Notes: generated by a model from the letters alone, not told the origin. Shown: positions 33,601 to 42,814, counted from the stretch's first letter. The stretch is 64,000 bases of DNA from Perkinsus olseni (GCA_013115135.1 JABANP010000274.1:1-64000), one strand, 5' to 3'. Made by a program: numbers and translations.

Positions 33601-35365
33601 TTACAATATCCTGGCCTTACGCACGCGATGAGCCATAGACCAGCCAGATGTTCCCGCAATCCTGAACATCCCAGTAAAGGAGATGCTCCGAGAATTTCGT
33701 ATGATGTCAAACACAATCCCAAGCAATTAGCGGTGCTACTGTATTGATGAACGTCGCCAACATTTCTATGCTACCGAGAGGTCGTAGGTGTTTCACGGCT
33801 ACCGATCACCACGTCCTCGTCACCAGTTATCGCCATTATTAAGAAATACACTGATACTGAGTGTTTGGGTAGTGGGAAAATTCTATAAATTTTTGGTGAA
33901 TTTTTCCTCACTCATTTCCCAATGACTCACTCAGAATGTTGGTCAGCAGGTGTCGGAAAACTCTCCGCCACGGCCAAGTACCGTCTACTCGGACATACAG
34001 CCATACAGGTCACACCTAGGAAGATACAGAATTAAAGATTCCCACGCGCTATCCTACACATCTCCTTGTTTGCACTCAACTGGAGCAGATAAAAAACTAC
34101 TGTCCACCTCTCGCTACCATTTTGCTTTCTTTCTTTCGCCTTCCGCCGCTGACCTTCTTCGACCGATTTTTCGTTTCTTAAACTTTCACCCGAGACACTT
34201 CGAGTTTGCAAGAAGCGCGGAGTCATTCCAAGTTTACGCTGTGAGCGAAAAAAAACTCATGCGTTTCTCACCCGTCAAATATGATTTCGATGCGAAATGC
34301 GGTATGCGTTTTCCGCTAGTTTTTTTGCATATCCCGCGAGGACCACCATTGCCCATCTTTTCTCCAGTATTCTTTTTTCTCGGTTCTTCCACTACCTACT
34401 TTATCTTGTTCTTCACTCTTTCTCGTAATTTTTCCCTAACTTTTACCCGTAGAATTTTTCATTTTCTCTTTCCAGCTGTGAAACCCTTACCGAAGGGCCA
34501 CCACAACCAACCCGACCAGGGTGTCATAATTTTGGCGACAGATTTTCTCGTGAGTAGAGTAAGCCGTTTAACACTAGAATTTCACCCGCAATATGGATAC
34601 CACATTTCGCCAAATTCACATTCGGCAGAGCGAAAGCGAGACGCGAACCAACTTAGCACTCCTGGCGAAGCGGACTCTACTATAACGAGGAGAGAGCCTC
34701 CACCGTCTCGTCCGAATCAATCCCGACCAACCCACCCAACGCTCCGCTATGGCACGGCAAAAGCCTTTGCGTTTTGGTCTCGGTGTTGTACAGGATGACG
34801 TAGTGAGCTGCCGTGTATGCGACTGTCACGTCGTCGACGTAAACGAGGTTACTCCGACCCTGAACGAGAAAAAAGATACTCAAAAAAATCTATGCTTCTT
34901 CCGTGTCACAGGAATCATTTCTTTCGTTTTACACAACGTCGAGAAAAATCTTGAAATTTCAGTTGTTCTCCTCCCGAATCAGGTCCAGAATTTCGCGGAT
35001 ACTCGAAACCACAGCGATCACCCTCCAAACGCATCACAAGAGTTCGATTTTTTTCGAGAATTTTTTCGCGTTTTGCACGGTTAGGTGGAAAAAAACTGTT
35101 TTTTGCGGATCAACAGTGAAATCCAAATACGGGTACAGATCAGCAGAAGAATATCATTCGCGCAATGAGAAATGGAGAGGTATCTATCAAGTATCCTTGG
35201 TTGAAGGCAGTAAGATACAGGTTAACCTACCCGTGAGCAACTGGAGCCAAAGATATGCTTTGGAGTGACCTCCACCTCCGCTCCGTCGTCTATGTGATAT
35301 CGTAGCGGACTAGCGACTGACGACTTCCCTGGTGACAACACCGGTTTGACCACTCCGCCAGACAT
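21658..35365 (-). CDS. CFAP57: CFAP57 (WDR65)-like axonemal WD40/coiled-coil protein
   Basis: CFAP57 family proteins are axonemal, linked to inner dynein arm assembly and ciliary beating. The gene has many introns. ATG is at 35365 and exon 1 ends at 35231 (motif TPKHIFG); exon 2 starts at 34859 ([11 protein letters not shown]...[11 protein letters not shown]). WD40 exons follow: about 33340-33215 (VTVYDL), 32870-32675, 32161-32060 (GIFKLYR), 31720-31030, 30695-30550, 30290-30068 ([10 protein letters not shown]...RRPLVATC), 30021-29890 (WNYIDRT...IHPNGFG), 29450-29300 (SNGGHLFAV), 28530-28300, and 27740-27590 ([17 protein letters not shown]). Coiled-coil exons run from about 26.95 kb to the end, including 24.99-24.86 kb and 24.715-24.67 kb. 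The C-terminus has [19 protein letters not shown], then [19 protein letters not shown]. Exon order matches the family throughout. Exact boundaries are approximate where not given to the base. Confidence 0.88.
22090..22205. repeat. Repeat block in last CFAP57 intron, second copy at 59.69 kb
   Basis: About 115 bases here (starting near TGTTACTCATCATGCGCCGA and ending CTTGCGTTGACTATG) match 59684-59800 at high identity. It sits inside the intron before the final CFAP57 exon. At 59.69 kb the same block adjoins a truncated secreted-family gene and the end of the tyrosine-recombinase element. Confidence 0.8.
24777..24848 (+). tRNA. tRNA-Ala (CGC), antisense inside a CFAP57 intron
   Basis: 72 bases. 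Acceptor GGGCGTG pairs with CACGTCC, followed by discriminator A. The anticodon stem TCTGC/GCAGA carries loop TTCGCAT, anticodon CGC. The T-arm CCGGGTTCAATTCCCGG is canonical. The host intron (24859-24716 on the - strand, 144 bases) is about half tRNA; the tRNA 3' end lies 10 bases from the intron's 5' splice site. Confidence 0.9.
25871..25912 (-). other. CCHC zinc-knuckle fragment, retroelement remnant
   Basis: On the - strand the frame reads [17 protein letters not shown], a perfect C-x2-C-x4-H-x4-C knuckle typical of retroelement Gag proteins. It lies in CFAP57 intron territory and no intact Gag, protease or polymerase is visible next to it. Confidence 0.6.
28559..28631 (+). tRNA. tRNA-Lys (UUU), antisense inside a CFAP57 intron
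   Basis: 73 bases. Acceptor GCCTCGG pairs with CCGAGGT (first pair G-U). The D-arm TAGCTCAGTCGGTAGAGC, anticodon loop CTTTTAA (anticodon TTT) and T-arm GTGGGTTCGAGCCCCGC match eukaryotic tRNA-Lys. A GTAAGT donor for the - strand intron is at 28642, 11 bases beyond the tRNA 3' end. Confidence 0.93.
30022..30067 (-). other. 46-base CFAP57 intron made of a tRNA acceptor/T-arm minihelix
   Basis: The intron starts GTAGGG and ends TTCTTAG, between the blocks VATCGVDKN and VVWNYIDRT. On the opposite strand it reads GGGTG, a short linker, the T-arm CCGGGTTCGATCCCGG, then CACCC. This is what a tRNA would look like after loss of its D and anticodon arms, with GGGTG/CACCC as the acceptor pair. Confidence 0.75.
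30268..30560. repeat. Three intronic GTATCTTAG palindromic elements
   Basis: GTATCTTAGGTTGACCATG occurs on the + strand at 30268, 30396 and 30527, each followed by a CAGAAT-like end. Spacing is 128 and 131 bases. Flanks also match (a GAGAAAA block before, CGAGACCTCGTTCGG or CGACCAAGATCGCCTTCG around), so this is a local tandem array inside CFAP57 introns. Confidence 0.85.
30998..32347. repeat. Five dispersed intronic GTATCTTAG elements
   Basis: Copies start at 30998, 31199 (variant GTATCCAAGGTTGACC), 31925, 32007 and 32316 (variant GTATCCAAGGTCGACC). The 32007-32034 copy is a 28-base imperfect palindrome with ends GTATCT and AGATAC. In sense orientation for CFAP57 several lie about 25-45 bases after a 5' splice site. 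Confidence 0.8.
32162..32211 (-). other. 50-base CFAP57 intron carrying a sense tRNA T-arm
   Basis: The intron starts GTGAGCGAGAGG, contains GTGGGTTCGATCCC (canonical T-loop and B box) and ends TTTTTCCGCAG. It lies immediately before the exon that ends GIFKLYR. Confidence 0.7.
35191..35218. repeat. GTATCTTAG-type element in CFAP57 intron 1
   Basis: GTATCCTTGGTTGAAGGCAG runs into TAAGATAC, an imperfect palindrome about 12-40 bases after the intron 1 donor at 35230. Confidence 0.65.
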
Positions 35366-35374
35366 CGCCGAAGG

Positions 35375-35711
35375 CTGGGGGTGTCAGAAAATATCAACCT
35401 CAGATTGAGATCAAGAGATCGAGATCTTTCGTTTTTCGACTGCCGCCGCCGCCGCCTCCTTGCATCGGCAGTTGAGATGAACAGGTTGTAGCTAGAGGTG
35501 TCAGAAACCATCAATTTCACGTCGGCTCTATTTTGCTTTTTTGCACTACTCCCCTCGGCAACACGTAACATTGAAAGCAAGCTAGAGGTGTCAGAAAACA
35601 CTTTCTAAACGACGTCACAGTCTTTCCTCAATCAAACTACATGCGGGTCTCTCTTCGACGACGGCTGAGATGAGCAAGTTGCAGCTAGAGGTGTCAGAAA
35701 GTTTCAATTTC
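35375..35711 (-). promoter_or_regulatory. Repeated acceptor-like motif upstream of the CFAP57 start
   Basis: On the coding strand TTTCTGACACCTCTAGC recurs four times, at about 35396-35375, 35510-35491, 35600-35581 and 35702-35684. Larger flanks repeat with a period near 193 bases. Each copy is a pyrimidine-rich tract ending in AG, like a 3' splice or trans-splice acceptor; the last is just upstream of the ATG at 35365. Confidence 0.5.
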
Positions 35712-35887
35712 GCACTAATTTTTTATGAACTTTTTTTCGCAACACTTCCCTAGGCAACATATGGGTGCCGAAAAAAGTCAGAAATTACCCGTCCCTCCAA
35801 GACCTTTGACAAGATCAACAACAGTTTTATCAGTAGAAAACAACGACGACACCAATACAACAGAAGCAAGAATCTTTTTTCATGAGT

Positions 35888-37090
35888 TCAACGAGGGTCA
35901 ACCAGCGTCTTCCGATCAGGTCTGGCCCAGCCCTGTACCCACTCGTCCACTTCCTCGGCCCTTCCAGTAGCATAGAGAGCTGCTGCTCTCGCGCACTCGT
36001 AAAATAGAGGAAGACCATTGCCGTTGAAGCCAGCACAGACGAAAAGATTCCTTCGACCGGGGACGGGCCCGACCAGTGGAAGACCATCGGGTGTGAAACA
36101 GAGGAGCTCAGACCATGATGAGCATGCTTCAACCTTGGATACGTCTCCTTGTGAGTGCTCTTGAAGGTATCTTTCTAACCGTTTTGCGCCAGCTTCGAGC
36201 TCGGATGCTCCTTCACCTCCTATTAGGATACGGTCTGGGACGGGTCGGGAAATATAAACCGTATCATTAACAGCAGCGAGCGTGCAGTCGGTGAGACGCG
36301 TATCTTCTTTTCTGCAAGGGACCGCGATGACATGGCTCAACCTCTGAGTGAAGCATTGCGCCAACTCCGGTAGCAGGACGCCAGTAAAAGCGTTCGTGCA
36401 CAGTACCACACCTTCACCAACTTTCAGACATCGGCCTCCCTCCAGGACCAGGGAAGAGGAATCTTTTGAAATGCTTTCGACCAGAGTGTTGAAACTGAAC
36501 CTCACCTTGTTCGTATCAGCCGCTTTCTTCGCAATCATGTAGGCCAACTGAACCGGGTTAGCCGTCGCAGTGTTAGGTTGCCGTATTCCTCCGTATCCAT
36601 CACGCTTCGACCTAAGATTCGCCGCCAGCCAACCCTCATCGCCGTTGAGGATCTCCACACCCTCCAACGCTGGAGTGTCTCCAAGCGCCCTTTGCTCATC
36701 ACGCTCTTCACTCGAACATGCAAGTTCGATGCTTCCCCGTATCTTCCTAGCTTCAACCTCGGATACCGCCTTCGCTCCGCTCATTTCAAACCGTAATTTC
36801 TTCATCCCTCCTTCATCCTCATGAGCATGACTACTAGGCCAGACATGACCACCATTCCGTCCAGAAGCTCGCCAGGCCGGGCGAGGGCCAGCCTCGAGAA
36901 CCAACACGCTGTGACCGGCGCGCCCCAGATGAAGAGCCGTCGCAACTCCCGTAAGACCAGCACCGATCACGACGTACTCGTAGAAGCCACTCAAAGGGTC
37001 CTCGGCTACGGGTAAGTCAACCGCAGGGGTGGCGGTCTGCCAGTAAGACAACCCACCGGGCAGGTCACGTAAGGAGGCAGACGGCATCAT
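35888..37090 (-). CDS. FAD-dependent oxidoreductase, DAO family
   Basis: A single-exon 400-residue flavoprotein. The N-terminal FAD fold has VVIGAGLTGVATALHL (GxGxxG at 43-48) and the ribose-binding acid E67. GRNGG at 77-81 is typical of the subgroup that includes gamma-glutamylputrescine oxidase and related amine or amino-acid oxidases. The C-terminal FAD-contact block reads PDGLPLVGPVPGRRNLFVCAGF. The likely reaction is oxidative deamination of an amine or amino acid; the substrate cannot be told from sequence. No targeting peptide is obvious. It is intronless in an intron-rich setting, like its neighbour SAR1. It is divergent from SAR1 across about 100 bases and its stop lies 523 bases from the CFAP57 start. 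Confidence 0.88.
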   Translation of the reverse strand: MMPSASLRDLPGGLSYWQTATPAVDLPVAEDPLSGFYEYVVIGAGLTGVATALHLGRAGHSVLVLEAGPRPAWRASGRNGGHVWPSSHAHEDEGGMKKLRFEMSGAKAVSEVEARKIRGSIELACSSEERDEQRALGDTPALEGVEILNGDEGWLAANLRSKRDGYGGIRQPNTATANPVQLAYMIAKKAADTNKVRFSFNTLVESISKDSSSLVLEGGRCLKVGEGVVLCTNAFTGVLLPELAQCFTQRLSHVIAVPCRKEDTRLTDCTLAAVNDTVYISRPVPDRILIGGEGASELEAGAKRLERYLQEHSQGDVSKVEACSSWSELLCFTPDGLPLVGPVPGRRNLFVCAGFNGNGLPLFYECARAAALYATGRAEEVDEWVQGWARPDRKTLVDPR

Positions 37091-37196
37091 AATCGATTAG
37101 AATGGCGCGCGCGATTGACGGATCCTGCGACGACGGCTCACCAGCGTTTCCGACTAGCTTCACTACTTCACCAAATTTGATCATCATCCAGTGATC
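37091..37196. promoter_or_regulatory. Divergent promoter region between the oxidoreductase and SAR1
   Basis: Only 106 bases separate the two start codons, so the promoters must share this space. A CATCATCCAG acceptor-like sequence ends six bases before the SAR1 ATG, consistent with a trans-splice acceptor or a short 5' UTR. No TATA box is clear. Confidence 0.45.
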
Positions 37197-37796
37197 ATGT
37201 TTCTGGTAAACTGGTTCTGGGATACACTAAACTGGCTCGGCCTCTCTCACAAAAACGCCAAGATTCTTTTCTTGGGACTCGACAATGCTGGCAAGACGAC
37301 GCTGTTGCACATGTTGAAGGATGACAAGGTGGCCACTCACGTCCCGACGCTCCACCCCTGTTCTGAGGAGCTTCTTATCGGTAAAATAAGATTCCGCACC
37401 TTCGATTTGGGTGGTCATGAAACTGCTAGGAGGATCTGGAAGGACTACTACGCTACTGTGGATGGTATCATTTTTTTGGTCGACGCGGCTGACCGCACAA
37501 GATTCCCAGAAGCTGCCGAGGAGCTGAGGCACCTGATGGAGAGTCCCGAGCTTCAGAACGTCCCTATCGTCGTCCTCGGTAACAAGATCGACGTCCGAAC
37601 AGCTGCCAGCGAGGAGGAGCTGAGGCAGTCGCTTGGGTTGTACTCTCACACCACCTTCGGTAAGGATGTTAACAAGCAGATGGTGAAGAACGCTCAGGAG
37701 GCTGGCATCAGACCGGTGGAGGTGTTTATGTGCTCTGTGGTGAAGCGAATGGGCTACGCTGAAGGCTTCAGGTGGTTATCTGAGTTCTTAGAGTGA
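37197..37796 (+). CDS. SAR1: SAR1 small GTPase (COPII coat)
   Basis: SAR1 recruits the COPII coat to ER exit sites when GTP-bound. The 199-residue single-exon frame starts [16 protein letters not shown], the amphipathic membrane-binding helix of the family. It has the P-loop GLDNAGKTT (27-35), switch I VPTLHP, switch [14 protein letters not shown] and the specificity motif NKID. Length and all motifs are complete. I chose the ATG at 37197 because family members begin there; the two codons before it are GTG ATC. No introns. Confidence 0.97.
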   Translation: MFLVNWFWDTLNWLGLSHKNAKILFLGLDNAGKTTLLHMLKDDKVATHVPTLHPCSEELLIGKIRFRTFDLGGHETARRIWKDYYATVDGIIFLVDAADRTRFPEAAEELRHLMESPELQNVPIVVLGNKIDVRTAASEEELRQSLGLYSHTTFGKDVNKQMVKNAQEAGIRPVEVFMCSVVKRMGYAEGFRWLSEFLE

Positions 37797-38457
37797 TGAG
37801 AGAAAAGGGAGATTTAACAATCGGCGATCTGTACTGTTTCAACTACTATACTAGCAAATACTAGTCTGAGGTTGATGTTGTCGTTGTTAATGGTAATTTT
37901 ACAGGATTCGCCCGAAAGATGGTATTACCACCATTTCCTACCAATACACATTTCGAAGGTCTTTTCGGTGTTGCGATCTTCAGTGAATCCAATCGCACAT
38001 GGGAGGAGTTGCGGAAGGTGTGGTATGAATTTATCATCGTTGATCTACGTGGTGACGGTTGTTGTTTTACGATCTTTTTCGATTTGCAGAGACAGTGATG
38101 TTTCGCTCCGAATATCGTCACCGTGAAATCCCGCGATACTAGTAAGATTCTCTGTGTCGTCGAAATGTGACGATCGATTTCATACCGCGGCCAAAATGCC
38201 TTTTTCAGCTCGGAATTTACACGGGGTAGGTGACGCCCATGGATACTCATCGGTGACGGAGAAATGGGAGTTACGAGAAGTCGCGTTTTTCAGGCAGCTC
38301 ATCACCGTTTTGTTCGTGTAAAGGGATGAGTGAAAAACATCGTCGACGCAGCATCGTTCGTTCGTGAAGTGTTAAGATGCATTTGAACTTGCTAGCGTGA
38401 TCAATAATTTTCGCAAAATTATTCTTAAAATTCTTAAATTTTCAGAAAGTTTTCGTC
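37797..38457. other. Intergenic between SAR1 and the SF-assemblin-like gene
   Basis: No supported gene. A TTTTCAG acceptor-like sequence lies 12 bases before the ATG at 38458, suitable for trans-splicing or a 5' UTR intron. Confidence 0.45.
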
Positions 38458-39679
38458 ATGGCGTCGTCGTCATCGGAATACACGCTCCCCCATCTTTTCG
38501 CGGCCCTCAACAGCCCAGATGACTCGGCCATCAACGAGAGGCGTAGAGTTCAGGAGCAGTTGGCGTCTCTGGAGTCAGCTATGGCCGACGAGCTGTCTCA
38601 AAGGGGCCGGCTGGAGGCCAGCATTGAACGCTTATGTGATGCTAAAATCAGGACGGCGATGGACCGAATCGGAGACGCGATCGAGGCGGAGATGTTTCGA
38701 GTGTCGAGGCGGTTGGAGGTCGGTTTGGCTGGGTAGTGCTATTTTCATTGCATTGGTAGTAATGGTGGTGATGGTGACACACATTTTCCCCGTTGATTTT
38801 TTCGTAATTTTTTCGGGTCTTTTCTAAATTTTACACGTGAAATTTGTGATTTTTGGTAATTTTCGTTTACAATTTTGTTTATAAACTCCACCGGGTGTTT
38901 TCAGAATTTCGTTGATGAGCGGCTCGATAAGCTCTCTCGGGTGGTGGTGGAAACGCAACGGCTCTGTTCGCAGCATGAAAAACAGCTGATTGCTTCGGCG
39001 GAGCGAAGCAGGCAATTAGCCTCCTTCGAGTCCAGGTAGATTGGCGTTGGTTATTGACTGTCAGTCAACGGGAGTATCTTAGGTTGGAGCGTAGATTGGC
39101 CGAGTATGATGGGAAGATGTTCGAGTTCGAAAATGAGAAGCTGAGGTACTAGTCTGGAGGACCTCACAGAAGTCTCTCTTTTCAGAAGTGTCGCCGGCGA
39201 AATTTTCGAAGGGAAGAAAGAATCGATTTTGGCGGACATGAAGGAGTGGGAAGAGAGGATGCAAGCTACACTAAAGAAGAGAGTCAACGACACGGACGAG
39301 AGGCTGCATCGGTATTAACTCGGGTTTGCTCGGTGAAGACACGCAGCCTTTCCGGGCTAGAAATCAGTTTTCGCCGGGCTGGGATTGTGTCATCGAGAAT
39401 GTGGACAGTCTTTTCGTTTGTTTGCGCGGGACGCATCATATTGTTCCGGAAAACTGAAAAAAACTGTTTTTTGTTTTTAAACATCCTCGACTGAATGAGA
39501 AAGTTGGATGGTGTATTCTTAGGTTAGAAATCTCCCTCTCGACGTCAACGCTCAAACAAGAGATAGTGGAATTGCGGGAAGCGCTGCAGAGAGAAATCGC
39601 CGCTCGTGATGAGTCGGATCGAGATGTGGTTGATGTGTTAACACATTACGCACGTCTCATGCACCGCCAATTCGGATGA
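38458..39679 (+). CDS. SF-assemblin-like coiled-coil protein
   Basis: SF-assemblins form striated fibres at basal bodies and, in apicomplexan relatives, tether daughter-cell structures. Five exons join in phase: 38458-38718, 38905-39035, 39083-39145, 39186-39311 and 39523-39679, giving 245 residues. Almost the whole chain is heptad-rich coiled coil after a short head (MASSSSEYTLPHLF). The C-terminal block ELREALQREIAARDES...LTHYARLM resembles the conserved SF-assemblin/beta-giardin end. Length fits the family (about 250-300). The main alternative is another short basal-body coiled coil. Intron 2 ends exactly with GTATCTTAG and intron 4 with GTATTCTTAG. Confidence 0.65.
39074..39082 (+). repeat. 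GTATCTTAG motif forming a 3' splice site
   Basis: Intron 2 of the SF-assemblin-like gene ends GTATCTTAG and the next exon begins GTTGGAG, so motif plus following GTTG match the intronic repeat element GTATCTTAGGTTG across the splice junction. Confidence 0.6.
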
Positions 39680-39759
39680 ACCTTCTGCTGTCTTTCCAGA
39701 GTTGCCAGGCTACTGTGTTTTTGTCACTGACTGAGAACAGCAGGGAGGTTTACAAGATA

Positions 39760-40060
39760 AGCATTTGAAGAGATCGTCGACTCCTTACCGCACGGATGCA
39801 CAGATCATCCAATAAATTGAAAACTGTTCCACCAGTAGGGTTAGAAGGTCCAGTGTGAGAAACCTCGAAAATGGCGGTATATTGTGAAGTCGAGTCACTT
39901 CGCGGAGTATGCATCGCGGATGCTCCCGACGGTAGCCTCCCGGTAGTCTGCTTTCTGAACACTTCAAGACTCTCTCCTCCGCTCGTGATTCGATCCGAGT
40001 ATATCGATCACCGACGTCCAGTGCTCCTGTATTGAAAATTCAAGCGTACTTTGAAGTATG
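39760..40060. repeat. Conserved 3' flank of secreted-family copy 1
   Basis: Includes CTCTCCTCCGCTCG..., ATCACCGACGTCCAGTGCTC and TATTGAAAATTCAAGCGTAC, shared with the 3' flanks of the other family copies near 46.73-47.0, 51.29-51.4 and 58.74-58.95 kb. It probably covers the 3' UTR and polyadenylation region. Confidence 0.65.
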
Positions 40061-40919
40061 AAAGTCTATGTATGAAGGACAAGATGTTTGGCAATTCCAG
40101 CCACCACTTAGCGAAAGAGCACACCAGCGGCGATGGTATGAGACGGCATGAGAAGGGTCCTGACCCACTTATATTGCCTTCAACCATATGGTATATATCA
40201 TATCTCCAGGCTGCAATCCATCCTTGTTCCTCCTTAAACCATTCCTTCGTCACCTCCACTGATTGTGCGGTGTATAACATTACTTTACCAGAGTGGCTTC
40301 TGGCCGAGGCGTCAGACTGGAGGGACAACTTGCCGATGTTAGCCCAACCTCTCACATTGTATTTCCCGTTGCTAGCCGTCTCTCCATCGGGTAAGCAAAC
40401 GTAAATTCTCGATGGGATCCCGATATTGGAAGTTCCTCCGAATCTTTCCTCGTAGTTGACATCCCTGCCACCCGGATTCCACCAAACGTACACGCCATCT
40501 TCGTTAGTCTCTAGGTTTGCACTACCACTGATATTCAGTGAAACAACCTCAATCGACGTGCCCTCGGGGCCACCAGCCATCGTGTTGAACTGCAGCTTCA
40601 AATCGCCGTTGCGTCCAGGCATGTCACTCTTGATTATGATTTCAGTGCTCTCCTGATGAACCCCATGCAAGTTGCAGCCCTCCATGTTGTATATGCAGGC
40701 TCCCGTCTGCACATGAATAGAATCACCATGCTTTGCTGGACCGGGCCCTCCGTTGCAACCCTGGGGATAATCAGCAGTCACAGACAGGGGTTTCGCCTGG
40801 TAAAGTGAGCGGTGAAGAGTCCGTCCATTCCTTCCAACACCGCTCATCATCATGCTCACGATGTAGGCCGCCAAGAGGGAGCGGTGGAGCACTTCGGAGC
40901 CTCCGTTGTAGTTATTCAT
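40008..40919 (-). CDS. Secreted family protein, copy 1
   Basis: Not a recognised family. The frame is 303 residues from the ATG at 40919. A hydrophobic segment near residues 16-27 (LLAAYIVSMMMSG) acts as signal peptide or anchor. It is followed by GRTLHRSLYQAKP and a beta-rich body with conserved VTADYP, CNGGPGPAKHGDS, GVYVWWNPGGRDVNYE and IPSRIYVCLP. It has four to five conserved cysteines and N-x-S/T sites. The common body ends at YDIYHMVEG. Copy 1 then reads on about 55 extra residues into what is 3' flank in its relatives, so its C-terminus differs. Its 5' and 3' flanks are duplicated with the gene. Expected to be extracellular or on the surface. Confidence 0.7.
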   Translation of the reverse strand: MNNYNGGSEVLHRSLLAAYIVSMMMSGVGRNGRTLHRSLYQAKPLSVTADYPQGCNGGPGPAKHGDSIHVQTGACIYNMEGCNLHGVHQESTEIIIKSDMPGRNGDLKLQFNTMAGGPEGTSIEVVSLNISGSANLETNEDGVYVWWNPGGRDVNYEERFGGTSNIGIPSRIYVCLPDGETASNGKYNVRGWANIGKLSLQSDASARSHSGKVMLYTAQSVEVTKEWFKEEQGWIAAWRYDIYHMVEGNISGSGPFSCRLIPSPLVCSFAKWWLELPNILSFIHRLSYFKVRLNFQYRSTGRR

Positions 40920-41510
40920 AACGGAACGCAAGATATGACGGATCCCAGAATCTTGCTGGTCACTCCTTCTGCGTGCCGAGCACGCTATGCCGCCCTTAGC
41001 GCTACAGGCCGTAGCCGAGCTTCATGTCGATCAGAACTCACTCGTACAGAGAGACTAGTAACAACCCGTCATCAACTGGTAACCAGCGCGATGTCATCTC
41101 CTAGTGTGAAGGGCTGGGAAAGGCTACCCTTGAATCTTCGGCGGTGGTTGCACCATCGTAATCTTACCACAGCTAACGAAAATAGACATAATTAGCGTGA
41201 CACCAACTCTAACTTGGTGCATGATCTGATTAACCTCAGTGAAGGGGAATACTGGGAGCAAGTGTCGAATTCGGTCCTCATTCTGTCTTAGGCTGTCGTC
41301 ATTACGAACTAGACCATCCTAGCTAAAGTAGTGAGGCGCACTCAAGATAGCATCATCTCATCAAAATCGCGTTCACTGGCTGTCCCTGCTCAACAACTTA
41401 GCGAGCCGGCTAGCGACGCGTTAGTAGCGCTCGCGCTTCCTATCCACCAATCAGGACCGACCTTCCATCATCGAAAGGTGGCCCTCCGAGGGCCCACGAA
41501 CCCTCAACCG
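40920..41510. repeat. Conserved 5' flank of secreted-family copy 1
   Basis: Blocks such as TCCTAGTGTGAAGGGCTGG, CGTGACACCAACTC and TCGCGTTCACTGGCTGTCCC recur upstream of copies 2 and 3 (47.81-48.42 kb; 52.23-52.56 and 53.44-53.76 kb). The duplicated unit therefore includes 0.6-1.5 kb of upstream DNA. Confidence 0.65.
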
Positions 41511-41746
41511 TTACAAAAGCCGGCCCCTCAGGCTGCACGCATATACATAGCTGTATAGCAATTCAGACCAAAAGCGGACCAAGGTTCATGCAGGCGAAGC
41601 GAAACCAGAACAGGCATCCCCCGTGTCGAATCGTAACTGCAACGAGATCGATTTTCTCTGACGCCGTACCCGTTCGGCTTCGCTCAATCTTGTCGAATCG
41701 ACAATGTCGATTTCGAAGGATGCAGCGAAATGGGTAGTGAGTTACT

Positions 41747-41805
41747 ATTTCGCACACTTGGAGTTCAGGTTACCAGTCTTAATCCAACCTCCAAGTGTGC
41801 GAAAT
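41747..41805. repeat. Inverted repeat, perfect 17-bp arms
   Basis: ATTTCGCACACTTGGAG (41747-41763) and its exact reverse complement (41789-41805) flank 25 bases. A related right half followed by TGTTTCAG occurs at about 49060-49085. Confidence 0.85.
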
Positions 41806-42763
41806 GTTTCAGGTTTTTCTTGCAGAAAGCTCGCTGGCAGCTCATAGTGAGCCCCTTCCGCGCCTGAAAGCGGGTTTAACGTCCGCGAGAAAAGCTCCCA
41901 AACCAGAGCGGGTTTTACTCTGAGAAAGTTGGCCGAGGAGTAGTAACAGATCAGAGACTTTTGGCAATAGGAGAGTTTGACCGAAAATGTTCGGGTCGTT
42001 GAGCTGATGAGTCGGTTGGAAAGGAACTCTTAGCGATTGAGGCTACAGGGTGGTACACAATTGGTGTCTTCTGAATCCTCAAGAATCCTTCCCGTGATAC
42101 CCTTAGAACGGAGAATGGCTTTTGGTCTCAAAGTGGTGTTACGGATACTGAGAGAGTACCGATTTATAATACGAAACCTCGCTGGTTCTCGGGCGCTTTC
42201 TGAACAACATCGCTCGCGCAACATGCCAGGGTACGCATAAAGAAGCCTCGGATCAAGTCGAAGGATCTTTTAGAGAAAGCGCGTTTTTTTCCACAATCTT
42301 TCCTTTTTTTCAAATCACCAGAAAGAAAGATAACCTATTTTCCCACGCTTATGCCAATACTGCGGTCACCGTATTGACTTGCGCCGATGTCGGGTCGGGG
42401 GCGATCGTTCTATATGTACGATAGTTGGCGTCCCGCAGGACCGACTAGGCTTGCGTTGAGATAGTGCGACCCTCGTTCGCCTCGGCAACGCGCGCTTTCT
42501 GCCTCGCCCGTTTGATAAAAATGCATTTCCCCCACAGGAGCATGATATATCCTCTTTGATGGTACTGTATCACCGGCCTGAGTCGGGGAAGGGAAAAAAC
42601 GTAGAGTTTCCAGAGTTCCCACTGTCGGAAGTCCCATAGACGCCAGGGTTGGGAGAGGCCTTGAAACTAGCCAGCAGAACCTGCAGCTTGTATCCGGGTA
42701 CCGAGGTGTGAGCCGCAGCCGGACTCGCTCCTGCTGCTTACGTAGGCAGCAGCTGCCTGGCAA

Positions 42764-42814
42764 ATCTGTAGTGCTTCGTTGAGCTACCTGGCAGCTCAAT
42801 GAAGCACTACAGAT
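42764..42814. repeat. Inverted repeat, 22-bp arms with one mismatch
   Basis: ATCTGTAGTGCTTCGTTGAGC... on the left matches the reverse complement of the right arm, separated by seven bases. No gene is adjacent. Confidence 0.85.

Noticed and set aside
33950..34798. 282-codon open frame on the + strand
   Set aside because: Lies opposite CFAP57 exon 2 and its introns; low-complexity Phe/Ser-rich translation with no motif. Best read as an antisense shadow.
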